DNA of 64,000 nucleotides, from positions 74,029,766 through 74,093,765 of the forward strand of contig CM051458.1 in NCBI GenBank assembly GCA_028274465.1, in the 5' to 3' direction. Shown one piece after another: positions 33,338 through 44,900 of this stretch. A program made the translations under genes and the position numbers. Below the pieces are notes generated by a model, which had not been told where the DNA came from, made no database searches, and saw only the letters and a list, made by a program, of their open reading frames with translations. The stretch comes from Plantago ovata. Taxonomy: Eukaryota > Streptophyta > Magnoliopsida > Lamiales > Plantaginaceae. Positions within the stretch are counted from its first letter, which is position 1; every line of letters starts with the position of its first letter.

Positions 33338-34016
33338 CTGGAAACAGTCGGGTCAAGGAGATATTAGGAAGGGCTGGGTGTAAGCATGTATGAGGTTTGT
33401 ATTTCTGTTCAGACAGAAACACTCTACCATGTATTTATTTTTCATGCATACAACCATCAGTTCATTCCAACATAAAATCGGTCAATTTTATCTTTTCATT
33501 CCAACTATGAAAAATTTGTTGGTGCTTTGTTAGAAACTTTATGAGCAGATAGCAACAAACTCACCCACAAATAAAACGTCGGAGAATTATTTACGAATGG
33601 TGGCGTCACAAATCCGTTATAAATTTAAACCGAATTAGCAACAAGTATGTTGTTGTATTTTGTTAGAGAATAATTGGATATCTAGCAACAATTATAGCAT
33701 CAGAATTTGGTACCGTAAATTTGCTGCAGTTGTATGTATAATTCAAAATGGGCACCAAATATTTATATTTATATTCCAAACAGTAAAAATAGAACTTGTT
33801 CAACGAAACCGAACTAAACTGCAATTTCCAAAAGTGTTTACATCTTCAATTTCCAAAAGATGTTTACATCTGAAGACAACAAGGGCAAATGAATGTCAGG
33901 TAATTGATGAATATTGCTTGCTAATCCTAAGCACGCTTATTGTTCTTCGAACCTGTGCAGGTACTAGATCTCATTTTCATCATCGTCTCATCTCTTATAT
34001 ATTCTCGACTATTTGA
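33338..34016. other. Intergenic or intron sequence
   Basis: The first 160 bp match the DMS3-like last intron. After that the sequence is AT-rich with no recognised element. Confidence 0.4.
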
Positions 34017-35400
34017 ACGGAGTTCTTCCTCTAACTCTTCGCTTTGGTAAATGGATTTGGTCGATGGTTGCAGAAGAACTCCTCTGGTAACTCTCCAAGT
34101 TTCGCTGGATTCATAGAAGCAGATGGCTTTTTTACTTCTCTTTTCCTATCAAGAATAAAGAGAGAACAAATTCAATAATGACTACACATTATAACAAGCT
34201 GTTAAGTACAAGAAAAACAAAACTACAACCGCAATACTTCTAACTTCCAAGATGCAAATGATCGTTTTCAACTCCAACATGTTCCTGACCAATGGAACAA
34301 TGCAGTGATATGAGTATGTTTATATTGCACAAGTAAAGAATGATAATTAAGTTGAGCAGCCACGTTATGAATTAGGCGATTTGACAATCTCTAACTACAG
34401 TGGTAAAATATTCGACATAATTAGGACGGACGACTGATTGTTGTCCACAGAGTTGAGAGGTAGATTCATACTCAATCACATGGAAATGTAACACCCTATC
34501 GCCTATGAGACCAGTAAGTCAAATCTATACTTGAATGCAGGTATATATAATACTCGAAACACATTTACCCAATTCATTTACCTATATAATGACCAGGAAA
34601 CTCTTACTATCAATTTTTTTAGATGAAACTAAACACTACTTATAAATGATGGTTCAAAGCAAGGAGCCGTATTAAACACAATCAGTTGGCCTAACACAAC
34701 ATTCAAGTTGAACAAGAAAGAAAATTTATAGCAAAGACTACACTAGCACTGTCATCATTCAATTTATATACTTCCAAGTCGTGGCAGAATGATTCTCCCA
34801 GTGCCCAATTGTTAATGAGATCAATCCCAGTGCCAAATTAGAAGTATAATATAAGTGCAATTGTGACAGAATGATTCTCCCATAGCTGAACAGTGAAGTA
34901 GGTGGGGGGGGGGGAAGAAGAAAAATTTGCATCAAGCAACACAATTGAAATCTAATGACACATGCTCGAATAGCTAGCAAAAGTACCTTTCGTTGGAGCA
35001 CAAAAAGCCAAGGCGGAGAGCGGAGTAAACATGGACATAACTAAAATTGAAACAACCTGACCAGAAATATAAGAAACATTCATACAAATCATTAATTATT
35101 AATGCTGATTTGCAGTCTCGAACTCTCGATCATCTCAAAAGGGGGATTCTTGGTCTAACTCGTATATAATATACGGTCACTTGATGATGATTAACTAAAA
35201 GAAAAGGAATAGGAATTTTACCTAGAGCCTGCTGATGAGGAAATCCTTCCGACTAGAAGAGCATAAATGCGCCCATTGCACAATCGTTCAAATTGTATCT
35301 CTTCTTTGGGAGATTGAATAGGGTTTTAGTTTAGAATGTTTAGTAGTAATTCTGCAGAAGATACAAAATTACAGATACAGATTTTGGGGTTTAGGGTTGA
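34017..35400 (-). other. Exon-like relics of an unidentified gene
   Basis: The minus strand shows three open stretches with plausible splice signals: around 35222-35320 (EEIQFERLCNGRIYALLVGR, GTAAAA donor at 35221), 34986-35057 (ILVMSMFTPLSALAFCAP, hydrophobic, between AG and GT) and 34035-34150 (KLGELPEEFFCNHRPNPF, then a stop). Their phases do not join simply and no start was found. It could be the 5' part of a tandem DMS3-like locus or an unrelated small membrane-protein gene. The sequence between is AT-rich, with a G-run at 34904-34914. Confidence 0.25.
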
Positions 35401-35499
35401 TGGCTCTGCAAATAAGATATAAGAAGAGACAGAAGAGCCCAAGTCCAACTCCTAATTCGCCTAGTCGCTCATGAGATCAATCCAAGTGCCCAATTGTTA

Positions 35500-35615
35500 A
35501 TGATACTGCCTAGGCGTTCTAGACTCTTTGAGCACAGCCTAGGCGTGTGTGCATAGGATATTTGAACGGAGCCTAGGCGCACACGCCTAGGTTATGTGAA
35601 AAGGAGCCTAGGCTA
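35500..35615. repeat. Cluster of GCCTAGGC palindromes
   Basis: Five CCTAGG cores in about 115 bp, most as GCCTAGGCG or AGCCTAGGC, two of them flanking complementary GTGTG/CACAC stretches. It resembles a small hairpin-forming or transposon-terminus cluster; the identity is unknown. Confidence 0.6.
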
Positions 35616-36118
35616 TAAAAATCATCTAAAATAAACTATTTTTATAAAATAAAATTACACCGAGTATAATATTTGTAATTCTTTTCTTCTTTTAAATAAA
35701 AATAACTATTTTCTTTGTAAACTTTAAGAAAGTCAAGTTGGCTTGTTGACTTTTTTAATGTTTTGTTTGCCTTCAAATTATTAATGATCTATTATGAAAA
35801 AATTAATTTCGGGTCCCAGTAATTTCAAAAATAATATTATGAAAATATACTATTTATATTTTTATAATATAAATTTAAATAGTTTTAATATAATCTGTCA
35901 TTCAATTTGAGGTCAAATTTTGCATGAAACAATCAACAAACAATTGAGGCTCTTCAAAGTTTACGGAGGAAGTATAATCTTAGTAACGACCCATCCCCTT
36001 GATGATCGAGACTCGGCCCATAACGATAGTGGATGTATCGCCCTTACGCAGTCAACGAACTCATACTAAAGCTAGAACTTGTTGCAAGCAAAAATATCTA
36101 TTTTCCGAGTGATGCATA
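35616..36118. other. AT-rich intergenic sequence
   Basis: No coding or repeat signal was recognised, apart from a moderately GC-rich stretch at 35980-36060. Confidence 0.4.
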
Positions 36119-36437
36119 CACTACAACAAAAACAGCTTTCAGCGACGGATCCATCCGTCGCTGAAAGCGACAGATCGGTCGCTAATAACAATTAGCGACC
36201 GATCGGTGTTTTTAGCGAGGGATAAAATCTACATCGCTAAACCGTTAGTCGCTAGAGAATTAGCGACCGATGAGTAGCTAATTAGCGACGTATTAGCGAC
36301 GAATAAGGAGGTTGACTTTTAGCAACCGATGACTCATCCGTTGCTAAGGTCCAAGCCACGTGGCTTGGGCCCCGGAGATCCAGCGACGAATAACTCATCC
36401 GTTGCTGGATCTGTGATGCTCTCAGCGACGGATGAGT
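36119..36437 (+). mobile_element. CACTA transposon left end, truncated
   Basis: Begins CACTACAACAAAAACAGC at 36119 and carries subterminal units such as GCGACGGATCCATCCGTCGC and GCGACCGATCGG across 320 bp. It stops at about 36437, where a DMS3-like exon begins directly. No right end was found. It shares the GCGACGGATGAG unit with the CACTA end at 27910 but faces the opposite way. Confidence 0.8.
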
Positions 36438-36811
36438 ATCGACGGAACCATCCTTGTTATATGCTTTCAGAGCTTTGAGACCTTCAGTTGTTCGGCAAAC
36501 CACCCCCAACATGGCTTTATGGCCCAAGTACTCTGAGAGCATCCTATTTTACATAATTGGACATTATGCAAATTAGTCATGTATGAACTCCGTACGTTTA
36601 AATTAATTGATGATTCAGTCTCTTTTTTAGAAAATTATTACTAATTCATGATCTAACGACACGTTATTCGTCTCAAATGCGTGAATAGATTTAAACAAAG
36701 ACAGAATCCCATAAATTTTAAATTAATTGAGTCTTCTTATTCTTTTGTCATTTTCTTTTTTTAAAGAAAATTATTGATTCATGATCTAACCACACATTAT
36801 ATAATCCCACA
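36438..36811 (-). pseudogene. DMS3-like fragment, copy 3 (left part)
   Basis: Part of the hinge-region exon (36438-36543: YLGHKAMLGVVCRTTEGLKA) plus its upstream intron, diverged from copies 1 and 2 (Gly-His-Lys-Ala for Gly-Pro-Lys-Thr). A Tat-like element at 36812-46692 interrupts the intron, which continues at 46693. The exon is fused on its left to a CACTA end. Confidence 0.85.
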
Positions 36812-37564
36812 TGTTGAAGGGTAATTCGTGTTTCTTTCTAAGTTCGCAATGAGTCGCTATTCTAAGTCTTTCTAGTTCTTCTTCTTGTAGTGTTCCTTCG
36901 AGATAAGAAACGAGCCTTCTTGTAGCTTCCTCGTACCTGAAATGGACTAGAGGGGGGGGTTAGTGTCTCTTGCCCGGTCTGTAAGGTATCAGACCGGAGA
37001 GGCGACTTTACGAGTAGGGAGTTGTGAGGCTTCCCTAGTAAGAGTAGTGAAAGTGGTGCTCGGGTGACGTAGTTAATGCTTACTGTTGAGGAGTAAATGA
37101 GGGCCTTTTATACTTGAGACCCTTCAGCTTCCGGTCATGTAGGATCACGCCACGTGTACGGCCAGGATTGAGGCCTTCCTCGGCCCAGGCCCATTAAGGA
37201 GGTCCGTGGGCCTTGGCCCAAGAGAGCAACCATGGCTGGTCGCTCTGGGGTCCTCGTGCCTTCCTCGTGCGTGGGTGATGCGAGTAGTGTCCTGCTCAGT
37301 TTCTGTCAAGGAGCGTTACCTTGACGTAAGGTCTCCTAGAGCCCGGGAGATGCTCCTCGAGCCCACTGGCAGGTTTGTCCTTGAGAGGAGCTTATTTTGA
37401 GGGTTGTCCTCCCAGTGATGGTCGGACCCTATGTTGGTCGATCCACACCTTAGTGACATACTTGGGTGTGGTCGTGCCCCTTGAGGGACGGCCTATGATG
37501 CTTTGTCGCGCTCTTAGACCGCTCCAGTTCGTACATGCGGACTGGACATATTTCAACCCTAACA
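36812..37564 (-). repeat. 3' LTR of the Tat-like element
   Basis: 753 bp. The last 176 bp (37389-37564) are identical by eye to 46517-46692. It includes a G-run (AGAGGGGGGGG near 36949). The LTR edge lies next to a clear polypurine tract, TAGGGGGACATA on the minus strand. Confidence 0.88.
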
Positions 37565-37577
37565 TATGTCCCCCTAG

Positions 37578-38508
37578 TTTCCAAGTATCTTTGTAGAAGA
37601 TAGTTGAGGAACTATGTTGAAGTAGAGGTCGAGCAGAGCCTCGACTAGTAGCGGGCGAAAAAAGATTTCCGTATTCGCACCTTGGTAACTTTCCCTCCTC
37701 CTATCTCTCCCTCCCCCCCCCTTTTTATAGGGTGCGAGCAGACGTTGCTCGGACCGTATGGAAAGAGGTATTTTTGCTGGGAAAAGATCGGATCCGGGTA
37801 AGTATTCCTTAGTGGAATGGAATGACTTCCTGCCGCTTTTTTGCTTGCAAAGTATCTCGCGGAGAGATACTTGTGTAAAAGGAATCTCGAGGAGAGATGT
37901 ATTCATGTTTTTGCTAGCAAAGTATCTCGCGGAGAGATACTTGTGTAAAAGGAATGGAATGACTTCCTGCCGCTTTTTTGCTAGCAAAGAATCTCGCGGA
38001 GAGATACTTGTGTAAAAGGAATCTCGAGGAGAGATGTATTCATGTTTTTGCTAGCAAAGTATCTCGCGGAGAGATATTTTTGTAAAAGGAATGGAATGAC
38101 TTCCTGCCGCTTTTTTGCTAGCAAAGAATCTCGCGGAGAGATACTGGTGTAAAAAGTAAGAGGAATTTCGAGGAGGGTAGCTGCATGGGCAGCTCCTCGG
38201 TCTCCTGACACCTGGCCGTCGATTTTTCGTGGTTCTGAGATTTTTCGCGATGTTGACCCGAGGAGGACAGATCATGGTCGTCGATCTGTCTCCGCGTGTC
38301 TCGAGCAGGGTAGTGGTCGCGCCGCGGGTTTATTGCCGTGGTTAGGTAATTCGTCCCGGATTTGGGAGCGTCTTCGAGCCGGAGCGGGAGCGCGGAGGGC
38401 AAAATAGGAAATTCGCCCGGCGGCGGCGATCTGGACCGTTGATCTTGGACACGTGGTCGGTCCGGATGGCGCGAGGGGCAGCGACGTTTCAAATTCCTCG
38501 GATACCCT
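37578..38508 (-). other. 3' noncoding region of the Tat-like element
   Basis: Lies between the polypurine tract and the promoter of the antisense gene. Apart from the 137-bp repeats it is GC-rich toward 38500 and has no believable gene. Confidence 0.6.
37814..38160. repeat. 137-bp tandem repeat in the Tat-like 3' region
   Basis: Unit starts at 37814, 37951 and 38088 (two full units and most of a third). Each unit holds two related halves built around TCTCGCGGAGAGATA. Tandem repeats in the 3' untranslated region of Tat elements are known and have been proposed as seeds of satellite DNA. Confidence 0.9.
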
Positions 38509-38519
38509 TCTATAAATAG
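38509..38519 (+). promoter_or_regulatory. TATA box of the Tat-like antisense gene
   Basis: CTATAAATAGG on the + strand, 820 bp before the first ATG used. It is followed by a presumed untranslated exon ending CAA|GTAAGT at 38751 and a 5' UTR intron to the acceptor TTTTAG at 39337. It drives the strand opposite to the element's own genes. Confidence 0.55.
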
Positions 38520-38751
38520 GTGAGGACCGAATTCGTTTTTCACTTTCTGCCAAAACTTCTGCCGAATTCACTTGAGAGAGCGAGGAGCGTAAAAAAGCAA
38601 TCGAAGAGCAACTTTTCTTGATCGAGTAGTGCCGTATTCGAGACCAAGAGAGCGCGAGGAGTGTTACCGGTGGCCAAAACTCACCTTTCAGGCAACTTGT
38701 TGATTTTCCGGCTTCCTTTCAGGCTTCGAACTCCAACCAACTTATAAACAA

Positions 38752-39337
38752 GTAAGTTTCCGATCTTTTGCCTCTAGTTTCCTGCTTTAATCTTCTCCAT
38801 TTCGCTTGGATTTGCTACTCTCTTGCTCGAATTTTCTGTGTATGCCTTCAATTTCGTTTCCTTTTCTGTTTTTCCTTGCCGGAATAGTCACCTGAAAATC
38901 TTGCCGGCGGACGGCGGCCTTAGAACGGCCTTGGACCTAATTAAACTGTAAACGGACCTGTAGGACTTTAATTATCATGCTTGAAATGTTGTAGATTTTC
39001 CGAATGCCTCCCCTTTTTCAATTTTCTGCATGCCCAACTGCCTCCCAATTTGAAAAAATGCTAAGTATGGAGCGGTTGGTCGCTCCCTGCATGCTAGGTT
39101 TACGCTTTACGCTTGTCGCTCCTTGCATGCCCGTTTTACGCGGTTGGTCGCTCTTCACATGCTACTCGATCCCTCTTTATATTTTGCTGTAGAGTAACTT
39201 CTTGCCTATTTGTGCCGTTTTTTCATTCTTTTTGTGAGATTTATCTCCGTTCGGGAGGTCGAGCATAATCAATACACATAAACGGACCTCTCGGACTATC
39301 ACCACCCATCCTTACTATTTCTCTGGCCTACCTTTTA
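38752..39337 (+). other. Probable 5' UTR intron of the antisense gene
   Basis: Donor GTAAGT (38752) and acceptor CCTTTTAG directly before GATGTCC. The intron contains a locally repeated phrase, CGGTTGGTCGCTC (39074 and 39141). A long 5' UTR intron would fit a promoter-bearing host-like gene structure. Confidence 0.5.
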
Positions 39338-39339
39338 GG

Positions 39340-42300
39340 ATGTCCGAGAGTGACGACAGCCAAAACCGTAACGACGCTCTTGATTACGGGAGCGGCCAGG
39401 AGACGTCCGAGGAGACGTCCGAGGAGACGTCCATATCGACTACCTTCCTGGATGAGCTCTCCTCCGATCACGAAGAGCCGGCTCCTGAGGTCGAGGAGGT
39501 CGAGAGTGGGGATAGCGAGGAAGGAGAAGGGGATGACTCTGAGGAGGAGCAAGAGGAGGATGAGTTCCGCCTGGAGGTTCGAAGGCGGCGGGGAACCGAC
39601 GAGAGTTTCATCGATGACAGGACCGAGGCACAAGGGGGTCCTCCCGACACAGGCGTCCCGGTCGCCATCATAACTCAAGCCGCCCAGGTACTCGGGCGTG
39701 ACTATGGCGTCCGAGGTAGTCTCGACCCGGCTCCCATCCGGATCGAGGACATGGATGATACCGAGCAGCCTCCTCCAGAGCTTGCTTGGTTCGAGGAAGG
39801 CGAGCACTCCTTCCAGGAGGGCCAACGTGAAGAGACCGAGCGGCCTTCCTCATCTCGAGTACGCAGGTCCGATCTGCCCGTGCAAACAGTTCGTCGCACG
39901 GTTATCAGTAGCGACGATGATTCACTGGAGTTGATAGGGGATCTCCACGGGAATGAAGCTGGTCCGAGCCGCAGTTTTCCCTCCCCTTCCTTTTCTGAGA
40001 TGAACAGGAACGCGGAGCGAGAGCTGCTTATCCAAGAGCAGTATGGTTTTGACGACTTGATTCCCTATGAGACCATCGATCCGACCCAGATCGATTTTAG
40101 TTTCCCTGCACCAAGTAATGTAAGACCTCCCCATCCGATCGAACAGGCAGAATGGGAGCGAGCCAAAGCTACTCTTGAGCGAGACCGCAAGCGCAAGCGC
40201 GGTGAGGAGGTTTTGATCTCCGATGATGATGAGGAAATTGTCCATGCCCCGGGTAAGGCCCCGAAGAGATCGAAGAAGAAGGCTTCTCGATCTAGAAAAA
40301 AGACTGTTGAGCCCGATGAGGCCGCCAAAGTGACCGTGGCAAATGTGAAGAAGTTCACGCGAGGAGCCAAGGATGTTGACCTCCCCGATCCCCAGGGTGA
40401 GAAAAACGAGGACGGATTGATCCCGACGACTGCCTCCACGGTCAAAAAGGAGGAGATATCAGCCATTCGCCAAAAATACCGGTTGAGCAAGAGGAAATAG
40501 AGATCCTCGTTCCCCGTCCCGATCAGACCTTCTACAATGCACCGCCAGGGTATATGGCTGTGCATCTTCTGACGCTGGATCGAGGATGGATCCTTCCTTT
40601 CTGCGATCCTTTCAAGGAGATTATTAATCAACTGGGTCTCGCTCCGTGGCAGCTCCTTCCTAGTGCCTTTGGCACTCTAATTTGTTTCGGGGTGCTCTGC
40701 AAGAAGCTCGGGATCCCGGTGAACTTTCATAACTTCAACCAGCTCTTCAGGGTATCGATGAGCTCCGGGAATAAATTTTTCTATTATTTCAACACTCGGC
40801 CCGGGCTTGGGTTCATCGTGGACGCTCCGTCCTCCTCGGGCTACAAGTGGTTCCATCGATACATCTATGTGAAGAAGAAGAAACTCCCCGGTATGAGCGA
40901 CTCTGATGTGGAGTGGGGAGTGCCTAAGCACTTTTATCAAGGACCTATTTCTGATCGGTACCCTCACCCTGTCGAGTTCGACCCTTGGGTTCAGGCGCTC
41001 GAGGAGAAAAATGCTAGCGAGGACCCTGAGAAGTACTTTTACTGGGGGTTGGTGTTGCAACCGCTCCCTTACCTGGCCGGTCTGTCCTCGCCGGTCTACA
41101 CGGGTTACAAGGACTCAGGCCACACTGATGATCTCCTCTTTGGTAACTAGATCGAGGACATCCTTTGTGTTTACTTGTGTTTTGACTTGTGTTTTTACTT
41201 GTGTTTTTCCTCCGTTTTTCCTGTATCGAGTGCCCTTGCTATTCGCGTTTGCTAACCATTTATCCTCTTCGATCTTGTAGAGTACTGGTTCACTTGGATC
41301 ATGTCAAAGACGTTGGAAGCCAAGGAGGAGCAAAGGCGCAAACAGCGCTTGGCTGGTAAGACCACGAAGATCCTCGGGTCTTTGGACATTAGCCATCCTA
41401 AGAACGCCGCGGAGCATCGAGACGCACTGGCTAAGGAGGGGCTCGCGACAATCGAGGACCCCTTGGAGGCCGTTAAGAGAAAGGCTGCGGAAGATGCGGC
41501 CGCTGCCAAGAAGACCGGGGAGGCCGATCAAGGTAACCCGGAAAAGCGTCCTAAGGACCGGGCTCCTCCTGCAAAACGAGCCGGCGCGAAGAGGCAATTG
41601 AACTTGGGTGCGAGCGACCAGCCTGCTCGCAAGAAGGGGACGGCCGCTCTGGATGTCGACCGCGAGGCCGAAATAAAGCGGTTCGTTCAGATGTCCGAGC
41701 TGGATCGCGCTCATGAATTGAGCCTCTGCGCTCTTCAGGTAAATCTTATACTAAATTTTCACAAGTACAGTTTGTTTCCTTCTCGCTTTTGCAAAATCTG
41801 ACTTCTTCGAACTGTTGCAGCTCGAGCATATCAAGGAGGCGTACGCTAATGTTGCAGCGGATCGCTCCGACATAGGCCAAGTGATCGAGGAGCTGGAGAA
41901 GACGGTGGCGGCCGAAAAGGCAAAGGCCCAGGTGGCGAACGAGGAGGTGCGCAAGTCCCATGAGAAAGTGGACCAGCTCGAGAGGGAATTGGCCAGGGAG
42001 AAGCAGCGAGTCCTGAGTTACAAAGGTGGATACTCCACTCTGTCGCAGTGCATGCAGAAATTCAAGGAAAGTGTGCTATCCTTCCTTGTCGGTAGTCGGC
42101 TCGAGACAGCCCGGGACTTCATGGAGTCCGCCACTTACAAGCTGGCTACCCAGGACATCAGGGACACTGCTCGCGAGGAGGGTTTCTTCTCCTGCATCGG
42201 GCAGCTGAAGAGGGTGAAGCTCCTTCCCGAGGATTTCGATGTGGATGCTCGAGATGATATGCATGCCGGGAGGCGCGATGACATGACCCGGTATCCCGAT

Positions 42301-42675
42301 GAGATCCCTAGCGATGAGATGCATCACGCATGCGAATTCGGGGAGCTCGTTACGGATCCTGATGTGCCTTACCCGAGTAAGCCTTCCTATCTTCCGCGCT
42401 GGGTCCCCGAGTGTATCCGGGCCGGTCTCCTTCTTCCGTTCGAGAAGGCTCCTCTCCGAAACGCCAATTGGATTCAACTGAACAAACCGGTGATGGGGCG
42501 CGGAGAGGGCTTTGTGGAGCCGGAGCTGACCGTTCATGCTGGTGCTATAAGGGAGGCGCGCGAGAAGGGTGGCGACGCGACTTTGCACAACCCGAACAGC
42601 CCTCCTCGAGCCGGTGCCTCAACGAGCAGCGTTCCTGCCAATCAGAGCGAGTTCTCCGCGAGCCGTACCCGTTGA
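39340..42675 (+). pseudogene. Tat-like antisense gene (Transposase_28-like, coiled-coil)
   Basis: Coding exons 39340-41142, 41281-41738 and 41821-42675 join in frame across two GT-AG introns (GTAACT...TTGTAG and GTAAAT...TTGCAG). One frameshift lies near 40479. The N-terminal 380 residues are acidic, then basic (KAPKRSKKKASRSRKK, a likely nuclear signal). The middle reads APPGYMAVHLLTLDRGW, LGLAPWQLLPSAFGTLICFG and YKWFHRYIYVKKKKLPG, matching my memory of the plant 'putative gypsy type transposon' domain (Transposase_28). The C-terminal part is Glu/Lys/Ala-rich coiled coil (IGQVIEELEKTVAAEKAKAQ), ending at 42675. It converges with pol. Function unknown; only the frameshift spoils the frame. 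Confidence 0.75.
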
Positions 42676-43243
42676 ACAAGGCCGAGTATGCTCGGTTAAC
42701 ATTTGTACTTGTAATTTTTCAAGTTTTTTCCGAACAATTCCTGCTTTCTTAAGTTGCTATTCGGCCCCTTGTGGCGTACTTCATAATTTGTCATTCGGCC
42801 CTTTGCGGCGTACTCGATCCATGTTGTATTGTAATATAATGTATGTTTTCTTGTCTTGTCTCAATGCAATTTGCTCCTCGATTTATTTTCTATACTTAGC
42901 ATTTTTCTACTTGCTCCGTAGTTATGACGTATAACTCGAATAGAGTAGTCAAATACAAGTAAGTGAGGATCGAGTAGCCACGCTCCTCGAGACATAAAAT
43001 AGCAAGATACTCTTTGTTAACAACTTGGTTGATATTGTTCGAACTCGTGATATAGTTGCAGCGCTCCTCGATTTAGTTTCTCCTCAATCTCCTTCCGCTC
43101 GCCGGTTCCAATATGTAACTCGAGTAGGTTTTCATAATTGAATAGCAGCATAACAGTTATAAAATTGAACAAGTTTTGAGACGTAGACATTGCATTGATT
43201 TGTCGGAAATACAATTACAATGGGGGATCCTCGGCCAGCTTGC
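42676..43243. other. Convergent spacer between pol and the antisense gene
   Basis: 570 bp shared as 3' flank by both genes. It contains two copies of ATTCGGCCC followed by GGCGTACT (about 42759-42813). No coding signal; likely terminators for both directions. Confidence 0.5.
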
Positions 43244-44900
43244 TTACAATGATTTTTCAACGAAAGGAAGAGGTACCTCTCCCTTGAATTCGTGAGAAAT
43301 CCATCCTCGATCAATGGACCTTCCACATAAGTTTTCAAAAAGCTTTCTCTTGACAACTTCAAGCGTAGAATCTCTGGAGGTTAGAAGTATTCCATGGGTT
43401 TTCAATACCCTTCCCTCCATGTCTTGAAGACGATAACTTCCGTTGGACCTTGCTTCAATTATCTTGTAGGGGCCTTCCCAATTGGGTTGCATTTTCCCAC
43501 TTTGCCCAAGATGTCTGCTCTTCGGAGTACTAGGTCTCCTACATGGAAGTCTCTTTCTCTTACGCCTTTGTTGTAGGTCTTCGCGATGAGTGCTTGATAT
43601 CTGAGGATATTGGCCAAGGCGTTGGTCCTCGATTCACTGATTGTCTCGAGATCGAATAGTCTCTCTGTATGATTGTCCTCGGGTTGGTACCCTTGGATTC
43701 TGAGGGTTTCCACCGCCACTTCTGCTGGTATGACCGCCTCGGACCCATAAACTAGCGAGAAGGGAGTCTCTCTCGTAGCTGTCTTTGAAGTAGTGCGGTA
43801 TGCCCACACCACTCCATCAAGCTCGTCGACCCAGTCCCTGTTGGTAGCGAACCTCTTCTGCAAGTTGTTGACGAGGATTTTGTTGACGGCTTCTGTTTGC
43901 CCATTGGATTGAGGATGTCCCACAGAGGTATACCTCCTCTCAATCTTCATTTCCTTGCACCATTCATTGAATCTTTGGCCGCAAAATTGAGCGCCATTAT
44001 CCGAGATGAGGACCCTTGGCAAGCCAAATCGACACACGATGTTCCTCCAGACGAAGTTCATAACTCTTTGTTCGGTGATGGTAGAGACTGCCTCCACTTC
44101 CGCCCACTTGCTAAAGTATTCGACCGCAACGATGATGAACTTCTTTGACCCGTGCCTCTTGGAAAGGGACCGACTATGTCGATGCCCCATATGTCGAACG
44201 GGCAAGTGATGGCGATGGGCATAAGAGGTTTCGCCGGTACGTTGATCAAATTGGCATGCAATTGACACTCCTCGCACTTTCTCACGAATTGGGCAGCGTC
44301 TTCGCGAACAGTGGGCCAGTAGTATCCTTGTCGAATGACTTTTTGCGCGAGGGTTCTTCCTCCGGCGTGGTCGCCGCAACTTCCTCGATGCATCTCTCCA
44401 AGAAGTTTTTGAACTTCGTGCTCGGCGACGCATCTCAAGTAGACTCCCTCGAAAGATCTTTTGTACAAGTAGTCTCCTTGCATGATGTATCGAGGAGCTT
44501 TCCCTTTGACTCTTCTTGCTTCGGCCTTGTCTCGAGGAAGGCTTCCATTTTTGAGATATGTTGTTATCTCTTGCATCCAATTCGGTTGATCGTCAATTGC
44601 CAAGACGTTTGGCTTTGATGACCACAGAGATGATGCATTGATCCTCATGAGTATCACATTCCGGGTATCAACTCCTCCGGAGGCTGAAGCATACTTTGAT
44701 AGGGCATCTGCCCTTTGATTGAGATCTCTTGAGAACTTTTCGATCTCACAGCTTTCAAACTTTTGAATTTCTTCCGTGATTGCGCTCTTGTACTCAGCGA
44801 GTGAGTCTTTCTTGGTTCTGAATTTCCCCGAGATTTGCTTCTCGGCCAGTTGAGAATCGGTGAAGAGATGTAGCTTCTTCACTTCCAATGACTTTGCCAT
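43244..44900 (-). pseudogene. Tat-like second RNase H and integrase
   Basis: In minus order: the archaeal-type RNase H that marks the Tat lineage (KKLHLFTDSQLAEKQISGKF, then LNQRADALSKYAS), the HHCC zinc-binding region (CGDHAGGRTLAQKVIRQGYY, CEECQLHANL), the integrase core with its three acidic residues (DIWGIDIVGPF, LISDNGAQFCGQRF, SNGQTEAVNKIL), GSEAVIPAEV, and the C-terminal PNWEGPYKI region. Frameshifts lie near 44150 (within the core) and 43475 (before the C-terminal domain). Integrase would insert the cDNA; it is disabled here. Confidence 0.88.

Larger units (their letters stand above)
23724..33532. repeat. Segmental duplication, copy 1
   Basis: Matches 54096-64000 in the same orientation with only scattered substitutions and small indels (one of roughly 100 bp near 32291). 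It covers the Copia-B 5' half, a CACTA end, Copia scraps and the DMS3-like pseudogene. The left edge is sharp at 23720-23724. The right edge is beyond 33532 and not visible, because copy 2 runs off the window. Confidence 0.93.

Noticed and set aside
35222..35320. An N-terminal exon of a functional gene beginning MGAFMLF
   Set aside because: That ATG frame meets a stop after seven codons; another frame is open but has no start, so it is reported only as an exon-like relic.
27910..36119. The two CACTA ends as the two termini of one large transposon
   Set aside because: They face the wrong way: one ends at 27910 with its body to the left, the other begins at 36119 with its body to the right.
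37574..38275. Minus-strand open frames across the 137-bp repeats
   Set aside because: They translate the tandem repeat itself and show the same peptide repeated; no domain.
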